Shown: positions 1 through 5,656 of the stretch, piece after piece | How positions within the stretch are numbered: position 1 is the first letter of the stretch | Layout: each line of letters opens with the position of its first letter | Assembly (NCBI GenBank): GCA_900550175.1 | Contig: URQX01000095.1 | Location: forward strand, 1 to 6,039 | Length of the DNA stretch: 6,039 bases | Direction: 5' to 3' | DNA from: an uncultured Veillonella sp. | GTDB lineage: Bacteria > Bacillota > Negativicutes > Veillonellales > Veillonellaceae | Notes under the pieces: model-generated | What the model was told of the DNA's origin: nothing | Seen by the model: only the letters and a program-made list of their open reading frames with translations | The model's database searches: none | Program-made: the position numbers and the translations under genes

Positions 1-10
1 ATATCTCATG

Positions 11-48
11 AAAATACCCCCTTTACTGGTTGTCCAGTAAAGGGGGTA
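11..48 (-). terminator. Rho-independent terminator of the panD-panC-transporter unit
   Basis: A perfect 15-bp inverted repeat pairs 15-29 with 34-48 around a 4-base loop, with a run of five G-C pairs at the base. Read on the minus strand, it comes about 40 bases after the transporter stop codon and is followed by TTTT (11-14). The U-tract is short, but the stem is long and GC-rich compared with its surroundings. In the plus direction the stem is followed by CATATC with no T-run, so it should work mainly for the minus-strand genes. Confidence 0.85.
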
Positions 49-86
49 CATATCAAATTGTAGCCGTTTTTTTGTTATTATATACT

Positions 87-1028
87 TTATATTTTATTAT
101 AACTATTTTTTCTGCGTAGTGTTGCAAATATAGCACCAGAAATATTATGCCATACACTAAAGATAGCTCCTACTAGTGTTGCTAAAGGATTTAATGCAAA
201 ATTTGTTGCTGCTAATGTAACTGCTAACCCACTATTTTGCATCCCAACCTCTATCGCTAATGCTGTAGTTTTATCATATCTTAATTTAAGTATATACCCT
301 ACACCTAATCCTAACAGCATGCCGAGTATATTATGTATACCAACAACTATTAGTGTTTCTAAGCCAGAAATTAAAAGTTTATCTCTATTAACAGCAATAA
401 TGGCCGCTATTAATAATATTATAGCAATCATAGAAACAATAGGACTTATACCCGTTAATGTATTAATTCGTGACTTAAATACATATTGGATAATTGCACC
501 TAATAAGATGGGAACTATAATCACTTTTATCATAGTTATTATCATCGGTAGTAATGCAACATTTACCCATGTACCTCCAATATATAGGATTAGTAAAGGC
601 GTTACAATAGGGGCTATTAATGTTGACGTAATTGTCATCCCTACTGAAAGTGGAACATCACCTTTAGCAATGTATGTTATGACATTACTGGCGGTTCCAC
701 CTGGGCAACAACCAACTAATATAACACCGATTGCTAAGTCAGGAGGTAAATTGAAAATATGGCAAATTCCCCAGGCTAATAAAGGCATTATAGTATATTG
801 AGCAAGTACACCTATACATATATCCTTTGGATACCGGAGAATACTACACAAATCTTCAAATTTAATAGTTAGCCCCATACCAAACATAGCGATGCCAAGT
901 AAAAATGGTGTATAGGCTATGGCCCAAGAAAAGTAGGAAGGCACTATATAAGCAACACAAGAAAAGCCTATGATTAATATCATTAAGTTTTTAGATATCA
1001 ACTGATTTAGTATTATTAGATTCTTCAT
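87..1028 (-). CDS. Bile acid:sodium symporter (BASS) family transporter, possible PanS-like pantoate/ketopantoate carrier
   Basis: This is a 313-residue, very hydrophobic inner-membrane protein with about nine or ten predicted membrane segments, the usual size for the BASS superfamily. Family features are visible: FGMGLT near 49-53, the crossover motif GCCPGGTASNV at 106-116, EVGMQNSGLA at 260-269, and a closing HNISGAI segment near 294-300. The family uses sodium-coupled import of organic anions, and its name does not imply bile acid as substrate. The gene follows panC by only 12 bases, and its Shine-Dalgarno overlaps the panC stop, so the two are surely co-transcribed and probably translationally coupled. 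PanS of Salmonella, a BASS protein, imports coenzyme A precursors (ketopantoate/pantoate), so the context makes a pantoate-type substrate the leading inference. Other organic or keto acids remain possible. The family assignment is firm and the substrate is not. Start ATG at 1028 is supported by AGGAGG upstream. Confidence 0.93.
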   Translation of the reverse strand: MKNLIILNQLISKNLMILIIGFSCVAYIVPSYFSWAIAYTPFLLGIAMFGMGLTIKFEDLCSILRYPKDICIGVLAQYTIMPLLAWGICHIFNLPPDLAIGVILVGCCPGGTASNVITYIAKGDVPLSVGMTITSTLIAPIVTPLLILYIGGTWVNVALLPMIITMIKVIIVPILLGAIIQYVFKSRINTLTGISPIVSMIAIILLIAAIIAVNRDKLLISGLETLIVVGIHNILGMLLGLGVGYILKLRYDKTTALAIEVGMQNSGLAVTLAATNFALNPLATLVGAIFSVWHNISGAIFATLRRKNSYNKI

Positions 1029-1033
1029 AACTT

Positions 1034-1042
1034 CTCCCTCCT
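1034..1042 (-). promoter_or_regulatory. Ribosome binding site of the transporter, overlapping the panC stop codon
   Basis: On the minus strand the sequence reads TAGGAGGGAGAAGTTATG. The panC stop codon TAG (1041-1043) shares its AG with the Shine-Dalgarno AGGAGGGAG. The ATG at 1026-1028 follows 5 to 7 bases later, depending on how the site is paired. A ribosome ending panC therefore sits on the transporter's initiation site, a layout typical of translational coupling. The overlap is seen directly. The coupling is inferred. Confidence 0.85.
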
Positions 1043-1883
1043 AATTTGGATCATAGGAGAAGTTATCTATAAGTCGTGTAGACCCAATATATACTGCCAT
1101 AGCAACTAGAACTGGTGAAATAACCTTTTGAACAGGTTGCATAGAATTAGCATCTACAATTGAAATATAGTCAATTGTAGCAAGAGGCTCTGACTGTATA
1201 ATTTCTGTCATAGTATTAATAATGCTATCCGCAGAACAACCTGGTTCAATAGAGGATTTACCTTTTTGAATCGATTTATATAATATAGTTGCTGCTTTAC
1301 GTTCGTCACTAGATAAATATGTATTACGAGAGGATTTTGCTAATCCATCTTGCTCACGCACAATAGGAACACCAATAATATTTACATGGAAATTTAAATC
1401 AAAAACCATTTTACGTATAATAGCTAATTGTTGTGCATCCTTTTCACCAAAATATGCATTGGTAGGCTGTATAATATTAAAGAATTTAGCTACAACAGTA
1501 CAAACACCTTTAAAGTGAACTGGTCTACGAAGTCCACATAATGTATTAGATAAATCAACAATATCTACGAAGGCCTTTTTATCTTGATACATTTCCTCTG
1601 GTGTGGGTGTAAATATGAGGTCAACGCCATGTGATTCACACAATTTTTTATCGTTATTAATATCGCGTGGATAGGTGCTTAAGTCTTCATTTTCTCCAAA
1701 TTGAATGGGATTCACGAAAATAGAGACAATTACCTTATCATTATTCTTTCTAGCTTGATCTATTAAAGAGGCATGTCCGTCGTGTAAAAACCCCATAGTT
1801 GGTACATAACCAATCGAATACCCTTCTTTTTTCCAATTACTAATCGTATTGCGTACATTTTCAATTGTAAGTACATGTTCCAT
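1041..1883 (-). CDS. panC: Pantothenate synthetase (pantoate--beta-alanine ligase)
   Basis: PanC is a cytoplasmic enzyme that makes pantothenate from pantoate, beta-alanine and ATP through a pantoyl-adenylate intermediate. The 280-residue protein has the normal family length and motifs in order: PTMG at 28-31, the HIGH-like HDGH at 34-37 (His34, His37), FVNPIQF at 56-62 with the pantoate-contacting Gln61, HFKGV at 123-127, GEKDAQQ at 146-152, the KMSKS-like KSSRN at 183-187, and GSTRLIDN at 267-274. No key residue is missing. The start at 1883 is preceded by GGAGG (1891-1895) with a 7-base gap. It lies 70 bases after panD, which supplies its beta-alanine, and 12 bases before the BASS transporter. 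PanB and PanE, which would make pantoate, are not in the window. Confidence 0.97.
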   Translation of the reverse strand: MEHVLTIENVRNTISNWKKEGYSIGYVPTMGFLHDGHASLIDQARKNNDKVIVSIFVNPIQFGENEDLSTYPRDINNDKKLCESHGVDLIFTPTPEEMYQDKKAFVDIVDLSNTLCGLRRPVHFKGVCTVVAKFFNIIQPTNAYFGEKDAQQLAIIRKMVFDLNFHVNIIGVPIVREQDGLAKSSRNTYLSSDERKAATILYKSIQKGKSSIEPGCSADSIINTMTEIIQSEPLATIDYISIVDANSMQPVQKVISPVLVAMAVYIGSTRLIDNFSYDPN

Positions 1884-1953
1884 AATGATTCCTCCGTTTA
1901 TTGTAAATACGAAGATAGTCCTATACAGTCTACTGTAATTCGATCAATAACAA

Positions 1954-2346
1954 TTAATTTTGATCAACTAATAAACCATGTTTCTCATAGTTTTTTATAT
2001 GACTTATCTTATTGTTTGTATCTACAAATACAACGAGAGGCTTATGACTCTCAACTTCAGTTTCATTAAGCTGGGCATAACACATGATTATAATTTTATC
2101 ATGTACTTGTACATGCCGTGCAGCAGCTCCATTTAAACATATAACCCCACTGCCGGCTTCTCCAGCTATAGTATATGTGCTAAATCGTGCACCATTATTA
2201 ATATTTACAATTTGAACTTGTTCATATTCTCGTATTCCTGATGCATTCAATAGATCTGTATCAATAGTAATGCTCCCTACATAATCAAGTTCTGCTTGTG
2301 TCACAGTAGCTCTGTGAATTTTACCTTTTAACATTGTTAGTTCCAT
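1954..2346 (-). CDS. panD: Aspartate 1-decarboxylase precursor
   Basis: PanD is a pyruvoyl enzyme that decarboxylates L-aspartate to beta-alanine for pantothenate and coenzyme A synthesis. I set the start at ATG 2346 (MELTMLKGKIHR, 130 residues) instead of the longer in-frame start at 2400. It has AAGGAG six bases upstream, and it places the self-cleavage site GS at residues 24-25, the same numbering as the E. coli enzyme. Ser25 becomes the pyruvoyl group after cleavage into a small beta chain and a larger alpha chain. Other expected residues are present: Arg54, Thr57, Tyr58 (catalytic) and Asn72 in NGAAAR (72-77). This is the first gene of a panD-panC-transporter unit, downstream of an extended -10 promoter. 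Many bacteria need an accessory maturation factor (PanZ/PanM) only in the enterobacterial type, and none is visible here. Confidence 0.97.
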   Translation of the reverse strand: MELTMLKGKIHRATVTQAELDYVGSITIDTDLLNASGIREYEQVQIVNINNGARFSTYTIAGEAGSGVICLNGAAARHVQVHDKIIIMCYAQLNETEVESHKPLVVFVDTNNKISHIKNYEKHGLLVDQN

Positions 2347-2352
2347 GTTAAA

Positions 2353-2358
2353 CTCCTT
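2353..2358 (-). promoter_or_regulatory. panD ribosome binding site (fixes the start codon)
   Basis: The minus strand reads AAGGAG, then six bases (TTTAAC), then ATG at 2346. The alternative in-frame ATG at 2400 has no comparable site, and its extra 18 residues match nothing in the PanD family. Confidence 0.85.
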
Positions 2359-2434
2359 GTGTTTTAAAGTAATCGCCTTATGGTCGATTCGAAATATCAC
2401 AAATTGTTGTTTATCATGAATTAACAGTAGACTA

Positions 2435-2458
2435 GAGTATAGTTAAAAATACTATCTC
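2435..2458 (-). other. Possible 5'-terminal stem-loop of the panD mRNA
   Basis: On the minus strand GAGATAGT pairs with ACTATACTC across a 7-base A/T loop, giving 8 pairs with one bulged A. If transcription starts about seven bases after the -10 box (near 2459), this hairpin would sit at the extreme 5' end of the message. Such a position can protect mRNAs from decay. It is not a terminator because the T-run is in the loop. The stem is weak and could be chance in AT-rich DNA. Confidence 0.35.
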
Positions 2459-2474
2459 CAGAGAGATTATATCA
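2459..2474 (-). promoter_or_regulatory. Extended -10 promoter of the panD-panC-transporter unit
   Basis: The minus strand carries TGATATAAT at 2474-2466, that is a perfect -10 hexamer TATAAT preceded by the TGn extension. No good -35 is seen at 17-base spacing (AATATG at 2489-2494), which fits an extended -10 promoter. The expected start is near 2459, giving a leader of about 113 nt before panD. The promoter lies between the dapA terminator and panD, so the pan genes form their own transcription unit. The rest of the gap (2475-2552) is AT-rich and shows nothing else. Confidence 0.65.
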
Positions 2475-2552
2475 TAAATAAAGCCTTACATATTATAAAA
2501 ATTACATCATTTTAGTAATCCTATATGAATGCATATTATGATTCCTACTTGT

Positions 2553-2590
2553 AAAATAAAAACAGTAGCTACTTATGATAGCTACTGTTT
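2553..2590 (-). terminator. Rho-independent terminator of the dapB-asd-dapA operon
   Basis: A 12-bp perfect stem pairs 2560-2571 with 2579-2590 around a 7-base loop. On the minus strand it starts 13 bases after the dapA stop and is followed by TTATTTTAC, so the transcript ends in a U-rich run that begins within the stem (GTTTTTATTTT). The plus-strand side also ends in a run of seven T, so the element could stop transcription in both directions, though no plus-strand gene is near. Confidence 0.92.
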
Positions 2591-2603
2591 TTTTCTGTAT
2601 ATG

Positions 2604-3491
2604 TTATTTTACGTATTCTGCTAAAGCTCTATCAATATATGCTGCTTCATCAGCACTAGGATCACACATTGGCAAATTAAATACACCAGCAGGTAAACCT
2701 ATTTTACGAGCTGCATATTTAACAGGAATAGGATTTGTAGTAATAAACATAGCTTTTATAATATCTGCTAAGCTTTGATGAATACGAAGTGCTTCGTGAT
2801 TATGACCAGATTCGTAGGCTTGTATCATTGAATTCATATCTTTTCCTGCCACATGTGATACTACGGATACTACACCACATGCACCAACAGATAACATTGG
2901 TAATGTAAGTCCATCATCACCGCTGTATACCATGAAATCGTCTCCTGGTATTAAGCGTTTGATTTCAGAGGCAATCATAAGATTTCCACTTGCTTCTTTA
3001 ATAGCGCATACATGTGGATATTCACTGTGTAATTGCGCTAGTGTTGTAGGGAATATACCTGTTCCCACACGGCTTGGTACATTATATACCATGATTGGAA
3101 GTGTGGTAGCCTCTGCAATAGCTTTAAAGTGTAAGTATTGTCCTTGTTGATTTGGTTTATTGTAGTAAGGTACTACAACTAATAAACCATCAATTCCATC
3201 AATTTTAGATACTTCTTTTACAAATTCAACAGAGGATTTTGTGTCATTTGAACCTACATTAGCAATAATAGAACCTTTATGACCACACTCTTTAGCAATA
3301 GTTGTAAATAATGCTAATTTATCCTCTTTAGACATGGATGGATTTTCTCCTGTTGTACCGCATACAACAAGTCCATCAGATCCATTATCCAATAAATGAT
3401 GAGCAATAGCTACACAATTATCTATGTTAAGGGATCCATCATTATTAAATGATGTAATCATAGCCGTTAATACTCGACCAAAGGTTTTCAT
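2604..3491 (-). CDS. dapA: 4-hydroxy-tetrahydrodipicolinate synthase
   Basis: DapA condenses pyruvate with aspartate 4-semialdehyde, the committed step to diaminopimelate and lysine. It is a cytoplasmic (beta/alpha)8-barrel aldolase that forms a Schiff base. The 295-residue protein has GTTGE at 45-49 (Thr46, Thr47), VVVPYYNKP at 105-113 with Tyr110, VYNVPSRVG at 135-143 with Tyr136 and Arg141, and the Schiff-base Lys165 in AIKEASG (163-169). The GDDG loop lies near 191-194. Aligned by eye with the E. coli enzyme, the allosteric lysine-site residues His53, His56 and Glu84 are replaced by Lys55, Lys58 and Ser86, while the Asn80 equivalent (Asn82) is kept. This predicts weak or no lysine feedback. 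It is the last gene of the operon, 21 bases after asd, with a strong GGGGAGG site (3498-3504) before ATG 3491. Confidence 0.97.
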   Translation of the reverse strand: MKTFGRVLTAMITSFNNDGSLNIDNCVAIAHHLLDNGSDGLVVCGTTGENPSMSKEDKLALFTTIAKECGHKGSIIANVGSNDTKSSVEFVKEVSKIDGIDGLLVVVPYYNKPNQQGQYLHFKAIAEATTLPIMVYNVPSRVGTGIFPTTLAQLHSEYPHVCAIKEASGNLMIASEIKRLIPGDDFMVYSGDDGLTLPMLSVGACGVVSVVSHVAGKDMNSMIQAYESGHNHEALRIHQSLADIIKAMFITTNPIPVKYAARKIGLPAGVFNLPMCDPSADEAAYIDRALAEYVK

Positions 3492-3512
3492 ATCTGTCCT
3501 CCCCTTGATAGA

Positions 3513-4544
3513 TTAAAATGCTTGTTTTTCTACCAAGTACTCAGCAATTTGCAACGCATTAAGTGCTGCACCTTTACGAATTTGGTCCCCAACAATCCAG
3601 AAATTCATACCTTTGTCGTTATATAAGTCTTTACGAATACGACCGATTTCACAGTCGTTTTGATTAGATGTATATAACGGCATTGGATAAATTTGCTCAG
3701 CAGGATTATCTTTTACTTGTAAACCAGGGAATTTTTCACATGCTGCTTTGAAAGCTTCTACAGAAACTGGTTCTTCTGTTTCTACTAAAACAGATTCAGA
3801 GTGGGAACGATATACTGGAACACGTACAGTAGTTGGTACTACTTGAATTGTGTCATCATGAAGAATTTTTTGTGTCTCATGGACCATTTTCATTTCTTCT
3901 TTTGTATAATCATTGTCCAAGAATACATCAATTTGTGGCAATAGGTTAAATGCTACAGGATAATGTTTAGGTGCAGAACCTGTTGGCAATAAATTTGCAG
4001 TCATTTCTTCACCAGCTGTATATTGTTTTACTTGGTTTTCAAGTTCTTCAATACCTTCTTTACCAGCACCAGATACTGCTTGATATGTACTTACAACGAT
4101 GCGTTTAATTGGAGAAATATCATGAAGTGGTTTTAAGCCAAGGCTCATGATAATAGTGGAACAATTTGGATTAGCAATGATACCTTTATGTTTTAAGATG
4201 TCTTCTGGATTTACTTCCGGTACAACAAGAGGTACTTCAGGATCCATACGGAACGCACTAGAGTTATCAATTACAATAGCGCCTCGTTTAGCTGCTTCTG
4301 GTGCCAATGTTTTAGAAATAGAACCACCTGCAAATAGAGCGATATCAATATTTTCAAAGGACTCAGGTTTTGCTTCCTCTACAACATATGTTTTACCATT
4401 CACTGTAAGTTCAGTACCTGCAGAACGAGCAGATGCTAATAATTTAAGATTTTCATATGGGAAATTACGCTCTTCAATCAGTGTAATAAATTCAGCTCCT
4501 ACTGCACCAGTAGCACCAAGAATTGCAACATTAGGTTTTTTCAT
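3513..4544 (-). CDS. asd: Aspartate-semialdehyde dehydrogenase
   Basis: Asd reduces aspartyl-4-phosphate with NADPH to aspartate semialdehyde, the branch point to lysine/diaminopimelate and to homoserine-derived amino acids. The 343-residue protein shows the N-terminal dinucleotide loop GATGAVG at 10-16, the catalytic Cys128 in NPNCST (125-130), Gln155 in YQAVSGAGKEG, Arg241 in RVPV, the catalytic His248 in SHSESV, CEIGRIRKD near 298-306 and GDQIRKGAALNA at 319-330. The length and the SGAGKEG form resemble the Gram-positive type. ATG 4544 has AAGGAGAT (4551-4558) six bases upstream. The gene sits 23 bases after dapB and 21 bases before dapA. It supplies the DapA substrate, so all three enzymes are made from one riboswitch-controlled message. 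Aspartokinase, the step before, is not in the window. Confidence 0.97.
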   Translation of the reverse strand: MKKPNVAILGATGAVGAEFITLIEERNFPYENLKLLASARSAGTELTVNGKTYVVEEAKPESFENIDIALFAGGSISKTLAPEAAKRGAIVIDNSSAFRMDPEVPLVVPEVNPEDILKHKGIIANPNCSTIIMSLGLKPLHDISPIKRIVVSTYQAVSGAGKEGIEELENQVKQYTAGEEMTANLLPTGSAPKHYPVAFNLLPQIDVFLDNDYTKEEMKMVHETQKILHDDTIQVVPTTVRVPVYRSHSESVLVETEEPVSVEAFKAACEKFPGLQVKDNPAEQIYPMPLYTSNQNDCEIGRIRKDLYNDKGMNFWIVGDQIRKGAALNALQIAEYLVEKQAF

Positions 4545-4567
4545 TACTATATCTCCTTGCTCTTATA

Positions 4568-5365
4568 TTATAAATAATGCTCTAAGCCGTATGTTAGACC
4601 AGTTTTAGCACTAATTTTTTTACATGCTAATACTACGCCTGGCATAAAGGAAAGACGGCTTAAACTATCGTGACGAATTGTTAATGTTTCATCATAGCCA
4701 CCAAATAGTACTTCTTGGTGGGCTACATAACCAGGTAAACGAACGCTGTGAATAGTTACGTCATCAACCTTAGCACCACGAGCACCTGGTAAACTTTCAC
4801 GAGTTAAATCTTCTGCTGCAGTTGCATTCGCAGCTTGTTTAGCTTCGTTAATTAATTTTGCTGTTAAAATAGATGTACCAGATGGCGCATCATATTTATG
4901 GTTATGATGAAGCTCAATAATTTCAACATTAGGGAAATATGGAGCTAATTCAGCAGAAACCTTCATCATCATAACTGCTCCAAGAGAGAAATTAGGAGCT
5001 ACAAGGCAATTGGCATTATTCTTACGACCAATAGCATCTAATTCGTCGCGTTGTTCTGCTGTTAAACCAGTAGTACCAATAACTACATGAATACCTGCGG
5101 ATAGCATCTTTTTCGCATTTTCATAGATAACAGCAGGATTTGTAAAATCTACAATTACATCAGGTTTATTAGTATCTAGAACCTCATCGATGGAGGCATT
5201 CATTGTAATTCCTAATTGTTCGATACCCGCTACGGTGCCTACATCTTGACCTGCCTTAGTAGGATCGATACCGCCTGCTAATGTTAACTCAGGATCATTA
5301 TGTACTGCTTTGACTACTTCGCGGCCCATTTTACCGCCAGCGCCATTTACCATTACTTGAATCAT
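4568..5365 (-). CDS. dapB: 4-hydroxy-tetrahydrodipicolinate reductase
   Basis: DapB reduces the DapA product to tetrahydrodipicolinate with NAD(P)H. With start ATG 5365 the protein has 265 residues, the usual size. Visible features are the nucleotide loop NGAGGKMG at 7-14, DFT at 73-75, IGTTG at 96-100, APNFS at 123-127, and the family signature ELHHNHKYDAPSGTS at 151-165, which holds the catalytic His153/His154 pair, Lys157 and the substrate-binding GT (163-164). Asp34 ends the second strand and Lys37 is nearby, so cofactor preference cannot be read safely. The longer frame from 5395 adds ten residues (MHPLAFLEVY) that lie in the leader terminator, so I reject that start. GGAGG at 5371-5375 is five bases from ATG 5365. 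This is the first gene of dapB-asd-dapA and is controlled by the lysine riboswitch upstream. Confidence 0.97.
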   Translation of the reverse strand: MIQVMVNGAGGKMGREVVKAVHNDPELTLAGGIDPTKAGQDVGTVAGIEQLGITMNASIDEVLDTNKPDVIVDFTNPAVIYENAKKMLSAGIHVVIGTTGLTAEQRDELDAIGRKNNANCLVAPNFSLGAVMMMKVSAELAPYFPNVEIIELHHNHKYDAPSGTSILTAKLINEAKQAANATAAEDLTRESLPGARGAKVDDVTIHSVRLPGYVAHQEVLFGGYDETLTIRHDSLSRLSFMPGVVLACKKISAKTGLTYGLEHYL

Positions 5366-5370
5366 ATATA

Positions 5371-5375
5371 CCTCC
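5371..5375 (-). promoter_or_regulatory. dapB ribosome binding site, directly abutting the attenuator U-tract
   Basis: The minus strand reads TTTTTT immediately followed by GGAGG, then five bases and ATG 5365. The site decides the dapB start. A transcript ended by the upstream terminator would stop just before the ribosome site, so a truncated leader could not be translated as dapB. Confidence 0.88.
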
Positions 5376-5403
5376 AAAAAAGCCAGTGGATGCATCCACT
5401 GGC
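5376..5403 (-). terminator. Lysine-riboswitch attenuator terminator before dapB
   Basis: A perfect 22-bp palindrome (5382-5403) gives a 9-bp stem, GCCAGTGGA with TCCACTGGC, closed by a TGCA loop. It is followed on the minus strand by six T (5376-5381). It lies between the riboswitch aptamer and the dapB ribosome site, the normal position for a conditional terminator. The 5' arm (5395-5403) overlaps the antiterminator strand 5397-5411, so the two folds exclude each other. Confidence 0.95.
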
Positions 5404-5446
5404 CTTATAGTTTATATAGCTTATAACTGTTACTAAAAGCTCAATG
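5397..5446 (-). promoter_or_regulatory. Antiterminator of the lysine riboswitch expression platform
   Basis: On the minus strand CATTGAGCTTTTAGT (5446-5432) can pair with ACTATAAGGCCAGTG (5411-5397). The pairs are five (one G-U), then a 2x2 mismatch, three pairs, a T-T mismatch and four pairs. The first strand starts inside the 3' side of aptamer helix P1 (it takes the final CA of CTATCA). The second strand takes seven bases of the terminator's 5' arm. Lysine binding should hold P1 closed and free the terminator. Without lysine this pairing would let transcription continue. The complementarity is seen in the sequence. The switching model is inferred from known class members. Confidence 0.7.
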
Positions 5447-5606
5447 ATAGCACTCCACCAATTCAAATTGATGACAGTCGTCCATTTATTAAATAGACAA
5501 CCAGAACGATGAGTCGCAATCACCGAACTTCGGCAAGCATCCCTTTTATCATGGATCAATGCATGCCTACTCCTCATGATTACTATTTATACTCGCACCT
5601 CTATCA
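5445..5606 (-). promoter_or_regulatory. Lysine riboswitch (L box) aptamer
   Basis: The minus strand carries the conserved L-box core in the right order. These are TGATAG (5' side of P1, 5606-5601), AGAGGTGCGA (5602-5593), GAGTA, GATGCTTGCCGAAG, TTCTGG, GACTGTCATC and GTGGAGTGCTATC, ending with CTATCA (5450-5445) that closes P1. P3 can be drawn from GGCATGCAT with ATGCTTGCC. P5 forms an 11-bp hairpin, GTTGTCTATTT with AAATGGACGAC across an AAT loop, with G-U pairs. The span of about 162 nt is usual for the class. It binds lysine and lies in the leader of dapB-asd-dapA, where repression by lysine is expected. An in-frame stretch crossing this region in the same strand is not a gene. Confidence 0.96.
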
Positions 5607-5620
5607 ACATATTCACTTAA

Positions 5621-5656
5621 TACTATTAGTATAAGTAATTATGCGATTTTAGTCAA
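5621..5656 (-). promoter_or_regulatory. Sigma-70-type promoter of the dapB-asd-dapA operon
   Basis: The minus strand reads TTGACT (5656-5651), a 17-base spacer and TATACT (5633-5628). These are good -35 and -10 boxes at the optimal spacing. The expected start is near 5621, about 15 bases before the aptamer, which gives a leader of about 256 nt. The recN stop codon TGA (5655-5653) lies inside the -35 box. A 13-bp perfect dyad, ATACTA-T-TAGTAT (5620-5632), covers the -10 and start region. Confidence 0.85.

Noticed and set aside
319..801. Plus-strand open frame of 160 codons
   Set aside because: It lies wholly inside the transporter gene on the opposite strand, has no ribosome site, and its translation is an antisense reflection of membrane segments.
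1924..1965. Short inverted repeats in and beside the panD-panC gap (TACAGT-CT-ACTGTA at 1924-1937 and GATCAA...TTGATC at 1942-1965)
   Set aside because: The stems are 5-6 bp with very short or AT-rich loops and no T-tract. They are too weak to call as a terminator or operator.
2347..2400. Longer panD start at 2400
   Set aside because: The added 18 residues are not in the family, whereas the start at 2346 has AAGGAG and puts the GS cleavage site at 24-25.
4147..4608. Plus-strand open frame of 153 codons
   Set aside because: It is antisense to the well-supported asd start region and the dapB end, with no family resemblance or ribosome site.
5366..5395. Longer dapB start at 5395
   Set aside because: Its ATG is in the loop and palindrome of the terminator and lacks a ribosome site. 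The ATG at 5365 has GGAGG at proper spacing and matches the family N-terminus.
5362..5577. Minus-strand open frame of 71 codons before dapB
   Set aside because: It covers the lysine aptamer, antiterminator and terminator. The conserved bases there are RNA structural motifs, and the peptide has no lysine-codon run or family resemblance that would suggest a leader peptide.
5404..5621. T-box leader before dapB
   Set aside because: The leader has no T-box bulge sequence (TGGNACCGCG-like) or specifier loop. The conserved L-box core fits throughout.
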